The notes beneath the pieces were generated by a model. It was not told the DNA's origin, searched no databases, and was given only the letters and a program-made list of their open reading frames with translations. Positions 1-7,491 of a DNA stretch of 12,969 bases are shown here, piece by piece. A program made the translations under genes and the position numbers. The stretch covers positions 2,485 to 15,453 of the forward strand of contig MGQK01000122.1 of the NCBI GenBank assembly GCA_001797815.1, read 5' to 3'. Every line of letters begins with the position of its first letter. Within the stretch, counting starts at the first letter, position 1. This stretch comes from Deltaproteobacteria bacterium RBG_13_61_14. Its GTDB lineage: Bacteria; RBG-13-61-14.

Positions 1-61
1 GCACGGCCCGGCCGCCGGAAGCGCCGAAGTCAAAGGCGAGCAAAGAGAGGGGTCGCTTCAT
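1..61 (-). CDS. FGGY-family carbohydrate kinase, rhamnulokinase-like (5' end only, partial)
   Basis: Only the first 20 codons are inside the window; the gene continues past base 1. The translation is MKRPLSLLAFDFGASGGRAV. It matches the start of the FGGY sugar kinases, whose N-terminal phosphate-binding loop reads roughly (A/V)(F/V)D(F/L)GASSGR in rhamnulokinase. Rhamnulokinase phosphorylates L-rhamnulose with ATP in the cytoplasm during rhamnose breakdown. The ATG at 61-59 is the earliest possible start, because the codon directly upstream in frame is TAG. There is no Shine-Dalgarno before this ATG. It overlaps by ATGA the stop of a 20-codon ORF that does have one, so translation is probably coupled. 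The family call rests on about ten residues. Xylulokinase or glycerol kinase relatives remain possible, but GASGGRA favours the rhamnulokinase branch. Confidence 0.7.
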   Translation of the reverse strand, partial: MKRPLSLLAFDFGASGGRAV

Positions 62-120
62 CTATCAGAGGTGAGGCCGGCCAAAAGAGCGAGCAAATAA
101 ACGAATTGGATAATGCTCAT
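58..120 (-). CDS. Possible 20-residue hydrophobic leader or coupling ORF upstream of the sugar kinase
   Basis: An ATG at 120-118 opens a 20-codon frame that ends at TGA 60-58. The Shine-Dalgarno TAAGGAGG (134-127) sits six bases upstream, as good a ribosome site as any in the window. The peptide begins MSIIQFVYLLALLAGL and ends TSDR, so it is almost entirely hydrophobic apart from its last residues and could be a single short membrane segment. Its stop overlaps the sugar-kinase start as ATGA, and the kinase has no ribosome site of its own. This suggests that translating the mini-ORF delivers ribosomes to the kinase. It could be a true small protein, a leader peptide, or only a coupling device. 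I do not recognise a family. Confidence 0.4.
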   Translation of the reverse strand: MSIIQFVYLLALLAGLTSDR

Positions 121-126
121 CAGGCT

Positions 127-134
127 CCTCCTTA
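127..134 (-). promoter_or_regulatory. Strong Shine-Dalgarno of the mini-ORF / sugar-kinase unit
   Basis: On the minus strand this reads TAAGGAGG, an almost full anti-16S match, six bases before the ATG at 120. It serves the 20-codon ORF directly. It is the only good ribosome site near the kinase start, which lies about 60 bases further on. Confidence 0.65.
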
Positions 135-145
135 GGCCCGGGCAT

Positions 146-176
146 ACTATACCACGGGAGTTTAGCAGAATTTCAA
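146..176 (-). promoter_or_regulatory. Candidate extended -10 promoter for the mini-ORF and sugar kinase
   Basis: On the minus strand the extended -10 element TGG-TATAGT lies at 154-146. A TTGAAA at 176-171 could be the -35, but the 19-base spacing is long. The TGn extension may compensate for this. Transcription would start near base 139, just ahead of the Shine-Dalgarno. A GCCCGGGC palindrome (136-143) lies at the predicted start and could be an operator; that is speculation. The promoter sits immediately after the terminator of the oxidoreductase gene, consistent with a new transcription unit. Confidence 0.45.
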
Positions 177-205
177 AAAAAATTTATGCCAGACCGAGAA
201 TCTGG
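175..205 (-). terminator. Intrinsic terminator overlapping the end of the oxidoreductase gene
   Basis: On the minus strand CCAGA (205-201), a seven-base loop and TCTGG (193-189) form a five-pair stem. The stop codon and a run of eight T (182-175) follow. The stem is short and lies partly inside the coding region, so strength is uncertain, but the long T run is clear. Confidence 0.5.
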
Positions 206-1893
206 TCCGCGGTCTTGCGGGCCACAAACATGATCGAGAGGCAGTTGTTGACCCCCACGGTGGTGGGGAAGGAAGAGCCATCGCACACGAACAGGCCCTT
301 GAGATCGTGCATCTCGCACCGCTCGTCCACCACCGAGCTTTTGCGGTCACGGCCCATGATACAGCCGCCGAAAGCATGGCCGGAGTGAAGGTGGGATTGC
401 TTGTTCTTGAAACCAAGCCGGCGCCGGCCCTGGCGGTTCTCGATCAACTTGATATCCTCGGGTGAGCGGAGCACCATACCCGGAAAGGAAGGATAGCATT
501 CGACCGCGCCCACCCGGAAAAAGAGCTTGGCCACCAGTTGCGAGCCGAAGATCAGACGCTCGTTGTCGTGGTCCGAGATGTCGTAAAGGATCGCGTCCTC
601 GGTGACCTGGCCCACGCCGTCGCCCTTGACCGTGACCTCCATGCCCCCGATCTGGCGATAGTCCTTGATCAGCGCCAGGTGCTGGGTCCCGCTCCCGGGC
701 AAGAGGTTGGCAATGCCCCAGGGCAGCGAGCCGGCGGCCTCGATGAAAAAGCCGTGTCGCTCGGGCTCGAAATAAGGCCGGTCGCGGTGGAAGTCCATGT
801 AGTGGGTGCACTCGACCGTGTCGTTGATGCCTTCGTTGCAGTCAATGACACTATCCTGGAACCGTGCCAGGGTAAAGGCGCCCGAGTGGAGGGTGAAGTC
901 TTTGCCTACCCGGCCGTTGGTATTCAAGCCGCTCCGGAGGAGGATCCGGGGACTGGCGATGGCGCCGGCGCTGACGATGACCTGCCGGGCCTTGACCGTG
1001 AGGCTTAGCGCTTCCGGCTCCACCCCGCGCGGCAGCCTCTGCTTGCGGTCGGTCATCCGGGCTTCTACCGTGAACTTGTGTCCCTGGTGCGGAGCCTGCC
1101 GGGTCTGGAGTTGGCGCTCAATCTCCGCTTTGCGGGCGGGATTGGCCGGCCGGAGCTTTTCCGACCAGGGCCAGTCGCCGGCTTCCGGGTAATTCACCCG
1201 GATGCGGGTCACTTCGGCGCCGGTGTAAACATCCGCGCCCTTTTGGTTGGCCCATTTAAGGAAGGTGTTGGCGGAGTCGTTCTTCAGGCCGTAGCGGCAG
1301 CCCTGGGTGCAAAAGCCGCAGCGCATGCAGAACGAGCAGGGCCGATCCACCGAGGCCCACTCGATGCCCTCGCGCTGGCAAGCGATCTTGAGGAGTTGGT
1401 TGTTGGGGTTGTGGTGCTCGTCGGCCACCGGCTGCACTTCGAGCAGGCGGCGCAGCTCCAGCCGGTATTCTTCCAGCTTGGGGTTATCCGGCGAGTAACT
1501 GGTTAGTCCGAGCTTGGCCCAGTCTTCCTGGATCACCCGGGGGAAATCCCAGGTAACGCTCTCCGAGGACACGGTGCCGCCGCCGTAGCACTCGCCGTGG
1601 AGGATATTCACCCGCGAGTATTGGCCGCTGGTGGGTTTGAAGGTGTCGGCGGCGAGCAGGCGGGTGGACAGAGCGACCTCCCGCATGCCCAGTTCTTCGG
1701 GCGGCCAGTAGGCGCCTTTTTCCAGGACCACCACCTTTTTTCCGGCCCGGCTCAGGTAAAAGGCGAGCACGCCGCCGGCCGCTCCGGAACCGATGATGCA
1801 AAAATCCACGTTGTCCAGGTTTCGGGAACCGGTCAAGTGTTTTTTCTCGATGATCACGGCGCGGACTTTATCATAGTTTCGAGCCTTTGACAA
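184..1893 (-). CDS. GMC-family FAD-dependent oxidoreductase with a ferredoxin-like cysteine cluster
   Basis: This 569-residue protein belongs to the glucose-methanol-choline flavoprotein family (COG2303 type). The N-terminal FAD-binding motif GSGAAG is at residues 35-40, followed by the ribose-binding acid in VVLEKG near 58. The second FAD signature, GECYGGGTVSSES, begins near 100. The C-terminus has a conserved His in HAFGGC and an Asn in GVNNCLS, where the catalytic His/Asn pair lies in the family. Residues 186-199 carry five cysteines; C189, C192, C195 and C199 have the CxxCxxCxxxC spacing of a [4Fe-4S] ferredoxin site. There is no signal peptide, so it is probably cytoplasmic. The substrate (an alcohol or sugar alcohol) cannot be read. 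The TTG at 1893 is the first possible start because TAA precedes it directly, and no good ribosome site is visible. A start slightly downstream, such as the GTG at codon 13, is possible. Confidence 0.88.
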   Translation of the reverse strand: MSKARNYDKVRAVIIEKKHLTGSRNLDNVDFCIIGSGAAGGVLAFYLSRAGKKVVVLEKGAYWPPEELGMREVALSTRLLAADTFKPTSGQYSRVNILHGECYGGGTVSSESVTWDFPRVIQEDWAKLGLTSYSPDNPKLEEYRLELRRLLEVQPVADEHHNPNNQLLKIACQREGIEWASVDRPCSFCMRCGFCTQGCRYGLKNDSANTFLKWANQKGADVYTGAEVTRIRVNYPEAGDWPWSEKLRPANPARKAEIERQLQTRQAPHQGHKFTVEARMTDRKQRLPRGVEPEALSLTVKARQVIVSAGAIASPRILLRSGLNTNGRVGKDFTLHSGAFTLARFQDSVIDCNEGINDTVECTHYMDFHRDRPYFEPERHGFFIEAAGSLPWGIANLLPGSGTQHLALIKDYRQIGGMEVTVKGDGVGQVTEDAILYDISDHDNERLIFGSQLVAKLFFRVGAVECYPSFPGMVLRSPEDIKLIENRQGRRRLGFKNKQSHLHSGHAFGGCIMGRDRKSSVVDERCEMHDLKGLFVCDGSSFPTTVGVNNCLSIMFVARKTADQILGLA

Positions 1894-1900
1894 TTACCAA

Positions 1901-2019
1901 TGGGAGCAATATATAATTGACATCTGCTTGACGGGCGCGAATCCAATCGCGCCCTACGAAAAGGCCATAGGGCAGGTTTGGATACCTGCCCGAAGGTGTC
2001 AACTATATATTGTGCTCGG
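1901..2019. repeat. MITE-like or REP-like element with terminal inverted repeats and two internal hairpins
   Basis: Imperfect inverted repeats bound this 119-base element. On the left GAGCA and ATATATA precede TTGACA (1901-1922); the right end (1997-2019) is its reverse complement with one substitution and a two-base indel in the core. Two hairpins of the same design lie inside: GGGCGCGA, six-base loop, TCGCGCCC (1933-1954), and GGGCAGGT, six-base loop, ACCTGCCC (1970-1991). Weak similarity may extend outward to CTTTGA at both sides, which would reach the start codon of the oxidoreductase gene. No coding capacity is evident. It occupies most of the 167-base gap (1894-2060) between the oxidoreductase and flippase genes; the rest of that gap shows nothing I recognise. 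Confidence 0.65.
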
Positions 2020-2060
2020 AGTAATAACAATCAAAGTTTGCCACCGCTCTCATTTTTCAA

Positions 2061-3542
2061 CTAATGCACCGCCACATCCTTTTTATCGGATTCGAAGGCA
2101 GGGGAGAAGAGGCGGCGGGCTCTTGCGAACAGAGAATCGAAGAGGCCTTGCTCAAAGCGGGAGAGCGCGAAGAAGTTCCAGGCCAGACCGGCCAGCCATA
2201 AAACCGGCCGCCAGGCGCCGAAGCTATATCCGAGGCCGGCCAGGGGGATGGGCAGGCCCAGGATGAGGAGTCGAGTGACGAGACGGTCAAAAGCAGCCGG
2301 AGAGGTAAAGTAGCGGCGGGCGAAGTGGAGGAAGGTGAGGGCGAGCAGGCTCATGGCCGAGAGCTCGGCGAGGGCGGCGCCCCGGATGAACAAATTTTGT
2401 GTGAAGATCCAATTGAGAAAGAGAAGGAGAAGGGTGGCGCCGGCCATGGCCAGGGAGGCGCGGCCGGCCCCGTGCCGGGCGTTCTGGAGATGAAGCCCGG
2501 CATACATGGCCGGGATGCCGAGCCCGGCTGCGGCCAGGAGGCGGAGCGCGGTGACCGCGGGGAGGTAGTCGGGGCCGAAGAGGAGCCCGAGGATTTCCGG
2601 GGCAAAGAGGATGAGGCCGGTGGAGATTGGAACCATGGCGGCGAAAGTCAAGGTGTAGAGCCGGCGGACGAGGTTGTCGAGCTCCGGCCCTTCCGGGAGC
2701 GCGGCCAGGCGGGGGTAAGCGGCCTGGCAGAGCACGAGCGCAGGCAAATACATGAGCTTATAGACCTTGTCGGCCGCGGCGTAAAGACCGGTTTGGTATC
2801 CGGCCAGCCAAAGGGCGACCAGGAAAAAGGTGGTCGAGTAAAAGGCGCTGAGCAGGAGCAGGGAGGCGAGCATGGGGGAAGAGGCGCGGAGGATGGGGAG
2901 GAGTTCGGGAATCGAGGCGGCCACGGGCTGGCGGAGGAATCGGCGATGGGCGAGACCGGCGGAAAGCAGGTAAGTGAAGCCGGCGCTCAGGGCAAAAGCC
3001 AAGGTCACCGTCTCCAGGTCGGCGAAGAGAGCCGCGGCCAGGACCAGGCCGGACTTGAAAAAAGCGTCGGCGAGAATGACCCCGGCCTCCAGGTCCATGC
3101 GCTCCAGGCCCCGGAAGAGCATCCGAAAAGAATGGCCCAGGGTGAGGATGCCGATCCAGAGGCACAGGTTGCGGATGGCTGATTCCAGGGAGGTGTCGGC
3201 TCTGGACCAGCGCAGGGCCAGGACTACGGCCAGAGTCAGGACGGCGGTCAAAAAGAATTTGATCAGCAGGGTGGTTCCGATCAGCATCGGAGCGCGGTTC
3301 GGAGCCTTGGCGATCTCCCGGACACCGTGGAAGTGGAGGCCGAAGTCCATGGCGATACCGGCGAGCATGGCCACGGCCAGGGCCAGGCTGAAAACACCGA
3401 AGTCGGTGACCCCCAAGCGGCGGGCCAGGATCGCGGTTACCCCGATGGACAGGATTCGAGCCAGGGCTTCGGAACTGAGCAGGTAGAGACTGTTTTTGAC
3501 CATGTGGCATGAGTTGCTTGCATCTTTGCCAACCCCAGCCAT
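2061..3542 (-). CDS. Polysaccharide/O-antigen flippase (Wzx/MATE-like integral membrane protein)
   Basis: The roughly 490-residue product is hydrophobic throughout, with about 12-14 potential membrane segments broken by short basic loops. It opens with NSLYLLSSEALARILSI and ILARRLGVTDFGVFSLA. This is the usual start of lipid-linked oligosaccharide flippases of the polysaccharide biosynthesis (Wzx, MOP superfamily) type: a helix, then an arginine-rich ARxLG..DFG turn. Such proteins move undecaprenyl-linked sugar units across the inner membrane for O-antigen, capsule or exopolysaccharide. The divergent glycosyltransferase gene fits that role. The C-terminal tail is charged (SDKKD). The start is uncertain: ATG at 3542 is used here, but TTG 3554 and ATG 3503 (MVKNSLYLL) are equally possible and none has a good Shine-Dalgarno. 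The substrate cannot be inferred. Confidence 0.88.
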   Translation of the reverse strand: MAGVGKDASNSCHMVKNSLYLLSSEALARILSIGVTAILARRLGVTDFGVFSLALAVAMLAGIAMDFGLHFHGVREIAKAPNRAPMLIGTTLLIKFFLTAVLTLAVVLALRWSRADTSLESAIRNLCLWIGILTLGHSFRMLFRGLERMDLEAGVILADAFFKSGLVLAAALFADLETVTLAFALSAGFTYLLSAGLAHRRFLRQPVAASIPELLPILRASSPMLASLLLLSAFYSTTFFLVALWLAGYQTGLYAAADKVYKLMYLPALVLCQAAYPRLAALPEGPELDNLVRRLYTLTFAAMVPISTGLILFAPEILGLLFGPDYLPAVTALRLLAAAGLGIPAMYAGLHLQNARHGAGRASLAMAGATLLLLFLNWIFTQNLFIRGAALAELSAMSLLALTFLHFARRYFTSPAAFDRLVTRLLILGLPIPLAGLGYSFGAWRPVLWLAGLAWNFFALSRFEQGLFDSLFARARRLFSPAFESDKKDVAVH

Positions 3543-3554
3543 GACTTCAAGCAA

Positions 3555-3762
3555 TTCATTAAAAATAATGTATAATCATTTGAAATATAATATTATTATT
3601 GATTTACTTGAACCAAGAGAAAAGAATGGATGCGCGGGAGAATTTGGCAATGCGGCGTCAAGTTTTTGACGGCCGAAAAATGCGCTATCGGTCTATTCCT
3701 TGAAAAAACTCTTAGTTACCGACACTGGCAGCAGGGTATAAAGGTTGCACTCTCGCATCGCT
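3555..3762. promoter_or_regulatory. AT-rich divergent intergenic region between flippase and glycosyltransferase
   Basis: Bases about 3557-3615 are strikingly AT-rich and contain two TATAAT boxes on the plus strand (3571-3576 and 3586-3591) and TATACA on the minus strand (3574-3569). None has a convincing -35 at 17 bases, so exact promoters are not assigned. A small hairpin CGTCAA / TTGACG (3656-3661 / 3666-3671) follows. A 25-codon ORF (3626-3703) is present but unsupported. The region probably drives transcription both ways. Confidence 0.4.
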
Positions 3763-4899
3763 ATGAAAATCGCGCTGGTCAACCCGATCCTGCGCAGCGA
3801 GATCGGCGGCAAAGTGCCGCGGATCATCTCCAACCGGGAGGCGATGATCGTCCAGACCGGCCGGGCCATGGCCGAAATGGGTCACCAGGTCCGGGTCTTC
3901 GCCTCCCTGAGCTACCGGCCGGAGCAGGCGGATGAGGCGGTGCCTGTGACCTATCTGCCGGACCGATACCCGGGCTGGTTTGCGCCTGAAAAAATTCCCT
4001 GGCTTAAGGGCCTGGCCCGGGAATTGGCTGGCGACGGCTTCGACGCGGTCTTGGCCTCCGAGACTTTCCAGGTTTCCAGCCTGACCTGTGCCTGGGCCAA
4101 GACCAAGGTCAAGCGGCCCCTGCGGCTTATCATCTGGCAGGAGATGGGCCTTCACCCGAAACCCTATCACACCCTGGCCTCGCGCCTCTATTACCAGACC
4201 CTGGCCCGCTGGCTCATGCAAGCTGCTGACCGCTTCATCCCCCGCTGCCAACGGGCGGCCGCATTCCTTCTCGAAAACGGCCTGCCCCCGGCAAAGCTCG
4301 GGCCGATCATCCCGCATGGTGTTAACGAGGAGGTGTTTCATCCTGCGGCCCGGCCGGAAAAGGACCCCGGACTCATTCTTTGTGTGAGTCGTTTGGTCGA
4401 GACCAAGGGCTTGGAAACCCTGATCCAGGCCTTTGCTCAAATCCGGCCGGATTTCCCCGAACTTCGGCTTCTCATCAAAGGCAGCGGCCCGCTCGAAGCG
4501 TCGCTTCGCGGCCTGGCTTCCCGCCTGGGCGCCAGGGACCGGGTGGTCCTGGATACCCGGCGGAGCGGCCACTCGGAGATGGCTGACCTCTACCGGCGCG
4601 CGCTTTTCCTGGCAGCGCCGAGCAAGGTGGACCTGTTGCACTTCGCCCCGCTCGAGGCCATGGCCTGCGGGACACCGGTGATCGTTTCCACCGGCACCTA
4701 CCACGGCCAGGAACTGGCCGACGGCAAGGGCGGTCTCACCTTTCCGGCCGGAGACGTTCCCGCGCTGGCCGCGGCCATGCGCTCGCTGTTGCAATGTTCC
4801 GAACGCCGGGAAGAACTCGCCGCCCAGGCCCGCGAACGCGCGCGAGCCTTCTCCAACCGACAGGTGGCGCAGGCTCTGCTCCAGGAACTGAGCGCTTGA
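3763..4899 (+). CDS. GT4-type glycosyltransferase (GT-B fold)
   Basis: The 378-residue product is a cytoplasmic or membrane-associated GT-B glycosyltransferase that would transfer a sugar from a nucleotide-sugar donor to an acceptor lipid or glycan. The N-terminal domain starts MKIALVNPILRSEIGGKVPR, with a glycine-rich acceptor-side loop. The linker has PHGVNEEVFHP (184-194). The donor domain shows SRLVETKG (209-216) and LEAMACGTPVIVS (297-309), the typical GT4 pattern with the conserved Glu298. The first acid of the usual E-x7-E pair is Asp290 here. The ATG at 3763 matches the normal family start; an in-frame TTG at 3745 would add six residues. Neither has an ideally spaced ribosome site, since AAAGG at 3740-3744 is too far from the ATG. 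It is divergent from the flippase, so both probably serve surface polysaccharide assembly. Donor and acceptor are unknown. Confidence 0.88.
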   Translation: MKIALVNPILRSEIGGKVPRIISNREAMIVQTGRAMAEMGHQVRVFASLSYRPEQADEAVPVTYLPDRYPGWFAPEKIPWLKGLARELAGDGFDAVLASETFQVSSLTCAWAKTKVKRPLRLIIWQEMGLHPKPYHTLASRLYYQTLARWLMQAADRFIPRCQRAAAFLLENGLPPAKLGPIIPHGVNEEVFHPAARPEKDPGLILCVSRLVETKGLETLIQAFAQIRPDFPELRLLIKGSGPLEASLRGLASRLGARDRVVLDTRRSGHSEMADLYRRALFLAAPSKVDLLHFAPLEAMACGTPVIVSTGTYHGQELADGKGGLTFPAGDVPALAAAMRSLLQCSERREELAAQARERARAFSNRQVAQALLQELSA

Positions 4900-4903
4900 T
4901 CCA

Positions 4904-4932
4904 TTGCCCGCTTTGACCCGATCGGCTATACT
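4904..4932 (+). promoter_or_regulatory. Candidate sigma-70-like promoter for the M20 peptidase
   Basis: TTGCCC (4904-4909) and TATACT (4927-4932) are separated by 17 bases and match the consensus hexamers at four and five of six positions. The promoter lies in the 54-base gap after the glycosyltransferase stop, about 22 bases before the peptidase start, so the peptidase can be transcribed separately. Confidence 0.5.
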
Positions 4933-4953
4933 GGGCCGGAAGGAACCAGCGGG

Positions 4954-6021
4954 TTGTTGGATCGAATTGTCCAGTTGGCGCGGGAGTTGATCCGGTTTCC
5001 CACCCTGGCCAAAAACCCGGAAGCGCGTCGCGCCTGCGCGGACTTTATCACCCAATCTCTGACAGATGCCGGCCTCCAGGTGAGGCCGTATGAATCGGCA
5101 GGGGTGAGGTCCCTGGTGGCGACGCCTTCGGCGGCAGCGCCCTGGCTTTGCCTGCACGGGCATTACGATGTGGTGGAGGCCAAGGCGGAGGAGTTCATCG
5201 CCCGTCGGGAAAAGGATCTGCTCCGGGGCCGGGGCGCCGCGGACATGAAGACCGCTCTCGCCGCCCTGATGGTGCTGATGGCCGAACTGGCCCGCAGGGA
5301 GAAGAAGCCGGCGGTGGCGCTGATGGTGACCGGGGATGAGGAAGTGGGCGGCGAGCACGGCGCCGGTCATATCCTGGACCAGGGCTTTCGCTGCGAGTTC
5401 GCGGTCTCGGCCGAGCCTTCGGGCCTGATGATCGCGAACCAGGCCAAGGGCGCGCTGCGGCTGGAGCTTTCGGCCAAAGGCAAGTCCGGCCATGCCGCCC
5501 GGCCCTGGGAAGGCGACAACGCGATCCTGAATATGATGGCGGCTTTCCCCCAAGTCTGGGAGCTGTTCGGCGACCCGGAGCCGGAAGCCTGGAAGACCAC
5601 GATCACCCCTTCGATCATCTCGGCCGGAGACGCGATCAACCGCATCCCCGACCGCTGCGCCTTGCGGGTGGACATCCGCCACCTGCCTGCGGAGTTTCCG
5701 GAAGAGATCGTGGCCCGGATCCAACAGGCGGCGCCGGAGCTGGAAGTCCGGGTCCTCAGCCACAGCCCGGCTTGTTATGCAGACCCGTATGGTCCGGGCC
5801 CGGAGCGCCTGCGCGACGCGGCCGCGGCGGTCCTGGGCCATGATCCCGGGTTCCTCAAGAAGCACGCGGCCTCCGACGCCCGGTTTTTTATCAGCCACGG
5901 CATCCCGGCCGTGGTCTTCGGCCCGGCCGGCGGCAACGTGCACGGCGACCAGGAATGGGTGGACCTGCGCGAGGTGGAAGAGTTCTACCTGATCCTGGAG
6001 CGTCTCTGCCGGGAAATCTGA
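4954..6021 (+). CDS. M20-family metallopeptidase/deacylase (ArgE/DapE/ACY1 type)
   Basis: This 355-residue zinc hydrolase of the M20 family would remove an acyl or amino-acid group by hydrolysing an amide bond in the cytoplasm. Motifs in order are HGHYDVV (metal His70, Asp72), GRGAADMKT (bridging Asp97), TGDEEVGG (catalytic Glu129, metal Glu130), SAEPSG (Glu154, metal) and GKSGHAARP (start of the dimerisation domain). A final metal His lies in NVHGDQEWVD near the C-terminus. All catalytic positions are present, so it should be active. DapE (succinyl-diaminopimelate), ArgE (acetylornithine) and carboxypeptidase G2-like members share these motifs and cannot be separated by eye. The start is TTG at 4954 or the adjacent TTG at 4957, both preceded by GGAAGGA (4938-4944). 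The gene is convergent with hemL. Confidence 0.88.
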   Translation: MLDRIVQLARELIRFPTLAKNPEARRACADFITQSLTDAGLQVRPYESAGVRSLVATPSAAAPWLCLHGHYDVVEAKAEEFIARREKDLLRGRGAADMKTALAALMVLMAELARREKKPAVALMVTGDEEVGGEHGAGHILDQGFRCEFAVSAEPSGLMIANQAKGALRLELSAKGKSGHAARPWEGDNAILNMMAAFPQVWELFGDPEPEAWKTTITPSIISAGDAINRIPDRCALRVDIRHLPAEFPEEIVARIQQAAPELEVRVLSHSPACYADPYGPGPERLRDAAAAVLGHDPGFLKKHAASDARFFISHGIPAVVFGPAGGNVHGDQEWVDLREVEEFYLILERLCREI

Positions 6022-6025
6022 GTTT

Positions 6026-6057
6026 AAAAAAAGAGCACGGCGAGCCGCGCCCTCTTT
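6026..6057 (-). terminator. Terminator of the haem operon, possibly bidirectional
   Basis: AAAGAG (6030-6035) pairs with CTCTTT (6052-6057) around an inner CGG/CCG stem with a CGAG loop (6038-6047). Read on the minus strand, a run of seven T (6032-6026) follows the hairpin, as expected for an intrinsic terminator downstream of hemL. The hairpin also lies just after the stop of the convergent peptidase gene, but a T run on the plus strand is short. Confidence 0.65.
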
Positions 6058-6073
6058 CCCGCCAAGACCTCGC

Positions 6074-7360
<1,287 letters not shown>

Positions 7361-7386
7361 GGCTCCATCCTCAGCATGATTGAAAT

Positions 7387-7409
7387 CCGCGACCGAAGCG
7401 CGGTCGCGG
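7387..7409. repeat. Palindromic repeat, CCGCGACCG hairpin family (copy 1)
   Basis: CCGCGACCG (7387-7395), a five-base loop and CGGTCGCGG (7401-7409) form a perfect nine-pair stem, followed by CTACA. A related copy ending CGGTCGCGGCTATA lies at 9723-9739, at the hemD/hemB junction. With no T run on the hemL-proximal side it is unlikely to be a terminator. Confidence 0.6.
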
Positions 7410-7420
7410 CTACATTTTCG

Positions 7421-7450
7421 TTCAGGTTCAGGTTCAGGTTCAAGTTCAGG
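7421..7450. repeat. Hexamer tandem array, five copies of TTCAGG
   Basis: Five consecutive TTCAGG units span 7421-7450; the fourth is TTCAAG. On the minus strand, the direction of transcription, this is a CCTGAA array between ahbD and hemL. It is a microsatellite-type array that could vary in copy number; a function is not evident. Confidence 0.8.
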
Positions 7451-7470
7451 TCTTCTTCACTGGGCACCGT

Positions 7471-7491
7471 GCACTGAGCACTGTGCACTAA
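7471..7491. repeat. Heptamer tandem repeat GCACTGW overlapping the ahbD stop
   Basis: GCACTGA, GCACTGT and GCACTAA follow each other without spacing, and GGCACCGT before them looks like a degenerate fourth unit. The array also makes an inverted GTGCAC pair (7469-7474 and 7483-7488). The ahbD stop codon (TAG, 7490-7488) lies inside it. Confidence 0.6.

Noticed and set aside
2325-3182. 285-codon plus-strand frame opposite the flippase
   Set aside because: It is a Glu/Gly-rich antisense shadow of a hydrophobic membrane protein, with no family resemblance.
3626-3703. 25-codon ORF starting MDAREN upstream of the glycosyltransferase
   Set aside because: The ribosome site is weak, the peptide is polar with no recognisable family, and it ends 59 bases before the next start. 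It is not supported as a gene.
3712-5943. Very long minus-strand open frame (743 codons) opposite the glycosyltransferase and peptidase
   Set aside because: Its product is rich in Arg, Gly, His and Gln without any domain. The plus-strand genes have clear catalytic motifs, and the long frame is a GC-rich antisense artefact.
7421-7491. Tandem repeats between ahbD and hemL as a CRISPR array
   Set aside because: The units are 6-7 bases, contiguous and without spacers, and there are no cas genes.
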